Made by a program: the position numbers and the translations under genes. A stretch of DNA of 64,000 nt from positions 153,501 to 217,500 of the forward strand of contig WSYJ01000029.1 in the NCBI GenBank assembly GCA_020186115.1, read 5' to 3'. The notes beneath the pieces are model-generated. The model had not been told where the DNA came from. It saw only the letters and a program-made list of their open reading frames with translations, and searched no databases. The DNA comes from Histomonas meleagridis (Eukaryota; Parabasalia; Tritrichomonadida; Dientamoebidae). Numbering within the stretch: the stretch's first letter is position 1; each line of letters opens with the position of its first letter. This document shows positions 56,989 to 64,000 of this stretch, piece by piece.

Positions 56989-57549
56989 ATGGAATGCCGC
57001 AATAGCAGACAACCTGAAATAAGAACCAAAAAAAAGAGGAAAACATTTACTCTTGAAGAAGATCAGATGCTCATAAGACTTGTTCAGGAGTATGGTCTAA
57101 AAAGTTGGGATTTTATTTCAGCTCGAATGAAGACAAGAAGTGCAAGACAATGCAGAGAAAGGTGGAAATTTTATTTGTCACCGAGTGTAAATCGTTCTCC
57201 TTGGACACCTGAAGAAGATCATATATTATTTGAAAAATATAATATATATGGTCCAAAATGGTCAATTATTTGCAAGTGCTTTCAAAACAGATCACTTAAT
57301 AATGTTAAAAATAGATGGAACACAATTATGAGAAAGATAAAAAAATTGAAACTGAATGTCAACTCGGAAGAAGACTTTTATTTTTGCGGTAGGTTAATAA
57401 GTGACGTTTCTTCAAGATATCATGTTAATATTAATATGAATGAAAAAGATATTGTGTCAAATGATCAGAAGAAAACTGAACCTCAATTTGATCCTTTATA
57501 TTTCTTTCAGATTAACAATTTGTTAAACCCAATCCCCGAATCTGTTTGA
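56989..57549 (+). CDS. R2R3 Myb-type DNA-binding protein
   Basis: A protein of 186 residues. R2 covers ~18-64 with F20, W40 and W59 (the first Trp replaced by Phe, as in many protists). R3 covers ~68-116 with W72, W91 and W110. RSARQCRERWKFYLSP and NRSLNNVKNRWNTIMRKIKK are the recognition helices. A basic patch (TKKKRK) at 13-18 may be the nuclear signal. Myb proteins of this two-repeat type regulate promoters in Trichomonas through TAACGATA/TATCGT elements. The C-terminal ~65 residues are acidic and have no recognised domain. Confidence 0.93.
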   Translation: MECRNSRQPEIRTKKKRKTFTLEEDQMLIRLVQEYGLKSWDFISARMKTRSARQCRERWKFYLSPSVNRSPWTPEEDHILFEKYNIYGPKWSIICKCFQNRSLNNVKNRWNTIMRKIKKLKLNVNSEEDFYFCGRLISDVSSRYHVNINMNEKDIVSNDQKKTEPQFDPLYFFQINNLLNPIPESV

Positions 57550-57621
57550 TTTGATATGAAGATTATTTTAACGAAGAAGTAAACTATAAGGAATTGCAAA
57601 CTGATTTTGAATGATTTTTAA

Positions 57622-57903
57622 GTTCAGAATTCAATTTTGAACGGATTATTCCATGGGGTTAGAACTTTTTCTTATAGTAAATCAGCTTCGGCTGGATTTA
57701 ACCTCCAAATTGCACAAAGCGAAGATTTTAAATCTTACAGAAAATTCATTGATGCTTTCAAAAATAACGCTGTTACTTGAGGATTGAATGCATGTCTCAA
57801 AGAATTCAATGTGTCAGACCAAATAGAGAAGTGGAAAAATCCATCTGCCACATTTAATCAACAACAATTTTTAATTCAATCAGTTGGTTATAATCAATGT
57901 TAA
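57622..57903 (+). pseudogene. gene fragment with an in-frame TGA
   Basis: Directly after a TAA, the frame reads VQNSILNGLFHGVRTFSYSK, then SASAGFNLQIAQSEDFKSYR and KFIDAFKNNAVT. A TGA (57778-57780) is followed in the same frame by GLNACLKEFNVSDQIEKWKN, then PSATFNQQQFLIQSVGYNQC and TAA. The residue make-up is protein-like on both sides of the TGA, and there is no ATG at the front. It is therefore a decayed or split gene; the family is not recognised. TGA recoding is unlikely because TGA ends other genes here. Confidence 0.6.
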
Positions 57904-58677
57904 CTTGTTCCATGTTGTTAATAATCTTTCAAATTGAACTTTGTATAGCATTAAAATTTATAAATTTCCAAAATATACAATAAACATCAAAATTACAACT
58001 TTATTTCTGTAACCAAAACAACTAGTTGCTTTTCGTTACAAAAATCTATCTAAAAAAAAAAAAAAATAAATTCTCACATTTTTGATAATGAACGATTTTA
58101 ATGTGTTTACCTTATGAAATATTACTTAAGCTTGTTGATCAATTTTTCTTCAACAAAAAATTACTTTCTTTCATGTTTATTTATTATTTATGCTTTTTTT
58201 GCATAAAAATTTCACCTTTTTTCACAACAATAACTTTATAAAGTTATGCATAAAAATATAATAATTTCTTGTTCATAGAATTTGCATGCTAAAACTTTAA
58301 CTCTGTTAATGGCAGTTATTTAATTAAACATCAGATATTTTTTCGAACAATAAAAGAAGTACACCTAAATTAATTATAAAAGTACTTTTATAAAAGGAAT
58401 CCATCAAGGTAATACCAAGAATGAAAATTCATAATTGCAGAAATGCATGGAATTTGAATTGTACAATCAAAAATGTAGCACAAACAAAATTTAGAAAAAA
58501 AATCGCTTCAAAGTTTATTTTAAAAGATTCACCAAAATAAGATAATAATCATATTTTTTATATGCAAATTGCAATGTTTCATAAATCAAGTAAATTGTGT
58601 ATAGATTACAAAAAAGTGACCAGTAAATAGTCACTTTTTTACTTTTTGTTTTCTGTTTAACGTATTCATGACGGTTG

Positions 58678-58693
58678 TTAACGGTTTGGTCCG
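58678..58693 (+). promoter_or_regulatory. TTAACGGTTTGGTCCG motif above uS8
   Basis: Ends 8 bp before the ATG. A nearly identical 16-mer (last bases CGG vs CCG) lies at 53768-53783, and the core TTAACGGTTT also lies at 49484. Confidence 0.5.
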
Positions 58694-58701
58694 CCTTTCG
58701 G

Positions 58702-59094
58702 ATGGTTCGGACTTCAGTCCTTGCAGATGCTCTTAAAGCAATCACAAACGCAGAACGCCAAGGCAAACGTCAAGTTCTCGTTCGCCCATGCAGCAAAGTT
58801 ATTATTCAGTTCTTGAAAGTTATGATGAAACGCGGTTATATCGGTGAATTCGAAGTCATTGATGATCACCGTTCTGGAAAGATCATCATTAACCTCCTTG
58901 GAAGACTCAATAAGTGTGTTGCAATTTGTCCTCGTTTCGATGTTCAACTCACTGAATTAGAAAATTGGCAATCAAAGCTTCTTCCTTCACGTCAATTTGG
59001 CTATGTTGTTTTAACTACATCCCATGGAATTCTTGATCACGAAGAAGCTCGTAAGAAGAATGCAGGCGGAAAGATTCTTGGAATGTTCTTTTAA
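58702..59094 (+). CDS. RPS15A: ribosomal protein uS8 (S15a)
   Basis: A protein of 130 residues from ATG 58702, exactly the family length. The ATG nine codons upstream (58675) is not used. Conserved throughout: [74 protein letters not shown] and [16 protein letters not shown]. It is a small-subunit ribosomal protein binding 18S rRNA. Codon use is strongly biased, as for a highly expressed gene. Confidence 0.97.
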   Translation: MVRTSVLADALKAITNAERQGKRQVLVRPCSKVIIQFLKVMMKRGYIGEFEVIDDHRSGKIIINLLGRLNKCVAICPRFDVQLTELENWQSKLLPSRQFGYVVLTTSHGILDHEEARKKNAGGKILGMFF

Positions 59095-59835
59095 ATGAAC
59101 AATTTTTTTATTTTTTTCTTTTCAGATATTAATCTATTTAATGTCAACATAAAGGTATTTATTAAACTCATTTCTTCTTCAAATAAATTGGTGTTGAGAT
59201 TTTGCAAAATCCCAATATAGCGATTATATTACAATCTTGGTATTTTGAATATATCATATATATTAATAGTTACATCTTTGATTAATAAAAACTAAGAATA
59301 TCACGAGATAAATTTATTTTTTCATTCCAAGAAGTGCACTTTTGGTTTCAAACCAACTTTTACATAGTTTACAATCAACGATAACAACGCCGATAGAAGC
59401 TTTTTGATGAATGGTGAACATTATCAAAATTTTACTATCTTCTCAAAAATACGTTAATTATATTTAAAATGTGTTGTTGATTTCTATACTTTATTTATTT
59501 ATATCACTGTGATATTCCAGATTTTATCAAATAGAACTTTCTTTTGTAAAAAAAAATGTAAAGTATATTAAATTACTTAACACATGAAGATGGATATTTT
59601 AAATCAAATAATTCCATTGTTTGTTGAGTGATAAAACAAGATTTTATTCAGTTAAATCAAATATTAATTGCTTAAGAGATATGAGTAACTTCATATTAAT
59701 ATTTTGACGTTCAGCATCAATATTTTCTTTTTTAAACTATTTGTGTTCATAGGAATAATATCAAACATTTGGCTCAATGACACTTTTCAAGTTATAATAA
59801 ATTAAATTTTATACAAAGTTATGTTTATTATACAA
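59095..59835. other. intergenic, nothing recognised
   Basis: AT-rich, no gene and no clear repeat. It lies between the uS8 3' end and the stop of the BspA-like gene on the other strand. Confidence 0.5.
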
Positions 59836-61551
59836 TCAAACCGCATTTTTGAAGTAAGTGTCTTCTTGGAAATCAGCTGCAAATGGATCCTCTTCGATAT
59901 TTTCAGTATTTATATTCACTGTGTTTACTATTTGGTTATCATCTGATTCTTCATCTTCTACAACATTTTCGATTATATTCTTTTTCTTATTTTTGATATA
60001 TATTAACAACACTGAAAGTATTGCTATGATAATTATTGCCACAACTGCTACGCAAACTCCAATGATAATACTTTTTGTGTTTCCATCATTATCATTCACA
60101 TTTTCGGTATTTTTATACATAACAGAATAAAAGTTGGAATAAAATGATACATAATATGAATTAATAACATCTGTATAACTATAAAATGTTAATACTGTAT
60201 CAATGTAAGTTTCTTTATCATTAATTCTTGTAATAATAATAGTATTAGTATATGTATTTGAAATTATAATTGTTTTCGTTACCGAAAATGAATAAATTAA
60301 TGTGCTATAAATTGAATACGTTTGATTACTTAGTAATGAAATTTCAAATGTATTCGAACTTGTAAATACTTTTGATTTAGTATATGTATTCGAACTTGTA
60401 AATACATTTGATTTAGAATATGTATTCGATCTTGTAAATGTTAATGTCGGTGGAAGACATTGATCAGCAAGTGTTCCTTTAGATACATTTAATGAACCAA
60501 AACTTTCACCAACATATGATGAAAGTGTCATTACAATTGCATCTGATGTTATACCAGTAAATGCAGCGTTATAAATTGTTGGTGATGTATCACCATTAAA
60601 ATAAATACATTTGAGATTACGACAATCTTGAAATGCATAATCATATATTGTTGTGATTGCAATTGGAATCTCAATACTCGTTAAAGATGTACATGATCGA
60701 AAACATGAAGAACGTATTTCTTCAAGATTTTCACTAATTAAAATCAATTTAGCAGATGAACATCCATAAAAAGCATAACTTCCAATTGATGTAACGGAGT
60801 TTGGAATCGTAATATTCATTAAGCTACGGCAATCTTGAAATGCATAATTACCAATGCTTTGTAAAACTTCAGTAAAGGTAATTGTTTGAAGACTTGAACA
60901 GGAAGTAAATGCATATGTAAAGATTTGTAAAACAGAATCAATCATTTTTACTGTTTGTAATGAACTCCATCGTTGAAATCCACTTTGTGAAATGCTATCT
61001 ATTCCACTGATTTCTAGATGAAGAGTTTGATCTTTGTATGATGACTTTTGTGAGTAATCATCACTACTGGTGATTTGAAGTGTTTGAGTGTCAGAATCAA
61101 AATATATTTCAGTTGTATATTGGAAAAATAAGGCAGTGATTAATGAAACAAAAATGAAATGAAGTTTCCGTCTTGAAATGAATATGTTATTACTTGGATA
61201 TGTTTTGGCATTAAAAATAACAAATAATGTTATAAAATATATTAGCTTGAGTATAAAATTCAAATTGCTTTTGTTATTGTATGAAATTACATGATTAATA
61301 AATATTGGATTCATCGTAAAATTATGATTAATTATATTAGAATCATAAAAAAGCGACAGACAGCAACATGTCCATAAGCTATTAATAGTTGTCATATTAA
61401 TTGAAACATATTTTGGAGCAAAATTATGATATTGATTTCTAATTTCATCAAATTTATAGATTTCCTGAGCCATGGTAGGGCTTTGTTCCATTGTCGGTGT
61501 ACGGTGTGTAATAAGAATCAATAACATGAAGAATGCATAACGAATATTCAT
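59836..61551 (-). CDS. BspA-like leucine-rich surface protein with membrane anchor
   Basis: The 571-codon ORF has several hydrophobic segments in its first 150 residues. The segment KLHFIFVSLITALFF at ~132-146 resembles a signal peptide, so the real start may be internal or need splicing. Residues ~175-350 are BspA/TpLRR repeats (for example LQSIGNYAFQDCRSLMNITI). Next come 12-residue Ser/Thr-rich repeats (SNTYTKSKVFTS type), a TM helix (SIIIGVCVAVVAIIIIAILS) and a 52-residue tail with EEDPFAADFQED. These large trichomonad surface protein families are linked to adhesion, by inference. The tail resembles the decayed gene at 5.6-6.9 kb. Confidence 0.75.
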   Translation of the reverse strand: MNIRYAFFMLLILITHRTPTMEQSPTMAQEIYKFDEIRNQYHNFAPKYVSINMTTINSLWTCCCLSLFYDSNIINHNFTMNPIFINHVISYNNKSNLNFILKLIYFITLFVIFNAKTYPSNNIFISRRKLHFIFVSLITALFFQYTTEIYFDSDTQTLQITSSDDYSQKSSYKDQTLHLEISGIDSISQSGFQRWSSLQTVKMIDSVLQIFTYAFTSCSSLQTITFTEVLQSIGNYAFQDCRSLMNITIPNSVTSIGSYAFYGCSSAKLILISENLEEIRSSCFRSCTSLTSIEIPIAITTIYDYAFQDCRNLKCIYFNGDTSPTIYNAAFTGITSDAIVMTLSSYVGESFGSLNVSKGTLADQCLPPTLTFTRSNTYSKSNVFTSSNTYTKSKVFTSSNTFEISLLSNQTYSIYSTLIYSFSVTKTIIISNTYTNTIIITRINDKETYIDTVLTFYSYTDVINSYYVSFYSNFYSVMYKNTENVNDNDGNTKSIIIGVCVAVVAIIIIAILSVLLIYIKNKKKNIIENVVEDEESDDNQIVNTVNINTENIEEDPFAADFQEDTYFKNAV

Positions 61552-62312
61552 CAGAGTAAGTTGAAAATAGAATTCGCACTATTGAACTTATTGTGGAATT
61601 TAATATTACATCAAATTTCATAACTCATGAGAGAATTTTGAATGATAAGTATTGAAAACATATTTTGAGGTCAATTTAACATTCAAAAATATTTTTCAAT
61701 CGTTAACACGAACTTTACACCGACCAACTGACAGTTTTATCATAGTCGTAATTTGTCTAATAATATTAAAAATGCTTAGAACACAACAAAATAGTATGAT
61801 GTGGATTTCAGGGTTTATGTTAGATAATAATCTTTTCACAAAATTTGCTTAAAATTCAAAGAGATTATATGAAGTCATTCATAACACTTTACATAATATC
61901 GGTTTAAGAAAGTCTTACACTTGAAATGACCAATATGTTGGTCCAAAGCACAATAAATAAGGTTTATAAGCATGACATTTCTGTTCAAATTTAACCGTTT
62001 CTGAATGTATACGGTTATTGTCAGATTTATTTTTTCAAATAAACGTTCTTCAATGTTACATTAAACTTTCAAATGATTTCTCCATTTTTAGAAGGATTTT
62101 TTGAGGAATTATTATATATTTTTAATAATTCGACATAATATGTCAATAAAAATGAATGGTAACCAAGAACAATATAAACTCTAAGTTCAATTGTTAATTC
62201 TGAAGTTTCAATAATAATATTTTTAAATTCGTGCATTTATCAAAATAAAAACAGAAATATAATTATATTATATTTAAATAAATTGATTTTTACAACAACA
62301 ATTTCGTAATTT
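61552..62312. other. intergenic, nothing recognised
   Basis: AT-rich, no gene. Contains GTTAACACGAA near 61702 and AACCGTTTCTG near 61992. Confidence 0.45.
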
Positions 62313-62417
62313 TTAATACTGTTCTTCTTCCGGATAAAACATTTCTTGAAACTGTTCTTCTTCATAAAATTGTTCTTCATTTATATAAAACTCTTCTTCT
62401 TCTCCGCACAACATTTC

Positions 62418-63650
62418 CTACTCGATGAATTCTTCTTCTTCACCGAAGAATTCTTCTTCCTCGACAAATTCGCCGTTTTCAAAGAACTCTTCTTCTTCCT
62501 CATCATACATTTCTTCATATTCTTTTTGTATTTCGCGTAATCTTTGGATTTGTTCCTTTAATGCTTCGATTTCATTTTCGATTGTTTTGATTTCTTTTTC
62601 ATTCTTTTGCTTTAATTCTTCCATTTTTTTGTCCCATATTTGATTCGATTGTTTTATCTTTAGTTCGCACATCCTCTTAAATTTCATCTCTTTAGCTTCT
62701 AATGCTTTACGAGTTTTCTCATCAAATTCTTTTCGTTCTTCTGCTTCAAGTTTGTCCGCGTCCTTTTTAAGTCGTTCAGCTTCATCAAAAAATGCGCCTT
62801 TTAATAAGCGCTTTTGTTGGAACCGCATATTAAGAAGCCTTTTACTTGCTTTAAAGCCTTTTCCCATTTCAAGTTCTTGATATTCAACTTCAATATCATC
62901 AATGAAGTCTTCTAATGCTTGGAAAATATTGCTTTGTGATATTTCGCGTTGTTCAGTATAATTTTCTGATTCTTGTTCATAAGTGGCTTCAAGATTGAAA
63001 AGTGCATTTTCTGCTCTTCGAAGAGATTTCTCAGCATTCTTTATTTTGGCTTCTGCTTTGTCATATTCAGTAGGTTGGCTTTGTAAAAATAAATCTGAAG
63101 GTGCGGAAATTTTAATGGTTTGAATTTCATTTAATGAATTAATATGACTTGTAAGAATTTTGGCAACTTCGTAATTACCATTTTGCACTGCACACTCCCT
63201 TCTTTCCTTAAGAATAACACGTAGTTTTGGAATTACATTAAGATCAATTGTATCTACTTCATACCCTTCAGTTAATGCATCAACAATTGGTTCAAGTCGA
63301 TGCCTATCGCTGTTTGTTGGTGTTAAATGTGCTGGAAGAGGAATTGTTTTTTTTGGAGTTAAATTTTTTTGTTTTTGAGTTTCAAGATTTCGCAATAGAG
63401 TATCTGTTTCAACAATTAGCTTTTTGTTATTTCGCACGATTGCTTGATGACGAATATAATTTACTCCTTTGATTGCAATTTCAATTTCTTTTTTATTTAG
63501 AGTATTCGGATCTTTTCCATCAAGAAGCTCATTTGCTAATGTTAATGCTTCATCTGACTTTGTATCTTTCTTTCTTTTTTGAGTATGATTAGTGAATTGT
63601 CGAAACATTTTGAACAAACGTCTTCTTTCAATAACGTCTTTAACCGCCAT
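62418..63650 (-). CDS. acidic coiled-coil protein, 410 aa
   Basis: The start is ATG 63650. The N-terminal ~190 residues are helical with a region near QFTNHTQKRKKDTKSDEALT. Residues ~200-375 are coiled coil (for example AEAKIKNAEKSLRRAENALF). The C-terminus is a run of acidic and Phe residues (YDEEEEEFFENGEFVEEEEF), ending in GEEEEFIE and a TAG at 62418-62420. In the same frame the sequence continues beyond the TAG for 34 codons of the same acidic type (MLCGEEEEFYINEEQFYEEE then QFQEMFYPEEEQY) to TAA at 62313-62315. No known family. It starts divergently 52 bp from the next gene. Confidence 0.72.
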   Translation of the reverse strand: MAVKDVIERRRLFKMFRQFTNHTQKRKKDTKSDEALTLANELLDGKDPNTLNKKEIEIAIKGVNYIRHQAIVRNNKKLIVETDTLLRNLETQKQKNLTPKKTIPLPAHLTPTNSDRHRLEPIVDALTEGYEVDTIDLNVIPKLRVILKERRECAVQNGNYEVAKILTSHINSLNEIQTIKISAPSDLFLQSQPTEYDKAEAKIKNAEKSLRRAENALFNLEATYEQESENYTEQREISQSNIFQALEDFIDDIEVEYQELEMGKGFKASKRLLNMRFQQKRLLKGAFFDEAERLKKDADKLEAEERKEFDEKTRKALEAKEMKFKRMCELKIKQSNQIWDKKMEELKQKNEKEIKTIENEIEALKEQIQRLREIQKEYEEMYDEEEEEFFENGEFVEEEEFFGEEEEFIE

Positions 63651-63702
63651 TCTAGTCCATAAAAAGTGACAGACATAATGGTTTTACATAAACTGCCATT
63701 AA

Positions 63703-64000
63703 ATGGGGATTTCTGTTTCTGTTGATTCTTGGGTTCAGCAAAATTTAGAAGAATTATCAAACACTCCATACCCAATTGAAAATAGTAAGTATCGAAAATT
63801 AATTTCTTCTGCTTCTAATTATTCAGAAATTTTAATCATTGAATCATACGTATTTTCGAATTTATTAAATGCACCGGAATCAAATTTATTCAATCTAATT
63901 ATAACATGCTTTGAAGGATTTAGTTCGTATGATTTTCAAACACGTGTAAATTCAGCAACAATATTACTCCGAATTTTCCCTTTTTTATGCACTGACAAAT
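63703..64000 (+). CDS. helical-repeat protein, 3' end cut off by window
   Basis: ATG at 63703, open to the window end (99 codons seen). It begins MGISVSVDSWVQQNLEELSN, then helices with YVFSNLLNAPESNLFNLIIT and TRVNSATILLRIFPFLCTDK. The pattern suggests HEAT/ARM-type helical repeats, but the family cannot be named from this part. It shares a 52-bp divergent upstream region with the acidic coiled-coil gene. Confidence 0.6.
   Translation, partial: MGISVSVDSWVQQNLEELSNTPYPIENSKYRKLISSASNYSEILIIESYVFSNLLNAPESNLFNLIITCFEGFSSYDFQTRVNSATILLRIFPFLCTDK

Larger units (their letters stand above)
57550..58701. other. intergenic with one pseudogene fragment
   Basis: Contains the fragment at 57622-57903 (listed). 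The rest, including 57904-58640, is AT-rich without genes. The upstream region of uS8 is at the end. Confidence 0.5.

Noticed and set aside
57778-57780. TGA recoded as an amino acid in the fragment at 57.6-57.9 kb
   Set aside because: TGA serves as a normal stop for other genes here (for example 45794 and 57549), so a decayed gene is simpler.
58675-58701. Nine extra codons before uS8
   Set aside because: The family starts at MVR; the 130-residue form from 58702 has exactly the normal length.
1-64000. CRISPR arrays, bacterial operons, Shine-Dalgarno sites, rRNA genes
   Set aside because: None seen; gene content, tRNA type and protein families are eukaryotic.

Overview
The window looks like nuclear DNA of a trichomonad protist (Parabasalia), most likely Tritrichomonas-like. 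The base composition is very AT-rich. Nearly all genes are uninterrupted eukaryotic ORFs with short flanks. A DUF3447/ankyrin gene, BspA-like leucine-rich surface proteins and a two-repeat Myb protein are typical of this lineage. Species-level assignment is an inference. Several ORF starts were trimmed to the first ATG that fits the protein family, because longer readings begin at TTG or run into upstream sequence.

Layout: 1-5 kb holds a truncated PH-domain gene, an importin-beta-like gene, an ankyrin gene remnant and a Sec7-PH gene. 5.5-7 kb is a decayed BspA-like surface gene. 7.4-18.3 kb is a dense housekeeping and signalling block: Raptor, LRR plus PP2C-like protein, MPDU1, a UBL-UBA protein, SGF29-like and the PP2A scaffold subunit. 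18.7-21.8 kb is accessory: a DUF3447 plus ankyrin gene built of exact 170-bp modules, an inverted copy of sequence from 3.2-3.6 kb, and gene fragments. 21.8-36.3 kb holds a metallophosphoesterase, tRNA-Val(AAC), RhoGAP, an unknown protein, a PH-like/RUN protein, a choline-transporter-like protein, a PP1-type phosphatase, RAD23, a KH protein and Sec13. 36.3-41.7 kb is again degenerate apart from a divergent C1D/ARM-repeat pair. 41.7-50.5 kb holds coiled-coil proteins, ribosomal protein uL24, a histidine acid phosphatase, a TBC RabGAP, a small membrane protein, a CEP20-like protein and a metallo-beta-lactamase fold hydrolase. 50.5-64 kb is sparser: G-alpha, a 7TM protein, Myb, ribosomal protein uS8, an apparently intact BspA-like surface protein, an acidic coiled-coil protein with an in-frame TAG, and the start of one more gene.

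Functional themes are TOR and phosphatase signalling (Raptor, PP2A-A, PP1, LRR-PP2C-like), small-GTPase and G-protein control (Sec7, RhoGAP, TBC, RUN, G-alpha, 7TM), ubiquitin shuttling (two UBL-UBA proteins), secretion and glycosylation (Sec13, MPDU1), translation and nuclear functions. There is no operon structure. Several gene pairs start head to head with only 50-95 bp between ATGs, so they probably share bidirectional promoters.

The most unusual observations are the 170-bp ankyrin modules (99 + 71 bp), the inverted segmental copy that carries an importin gene tail next to an ankyrin gene end, a GC-rich GGGRCRCCC element just upstream of several ATGs in this AT-rich DNA, a recurrent TTAACGGT (Myb-type) motif near starts, and predicted pseudoenzymes (Sec7 without its Glu finger, PP2C without metal ligands).
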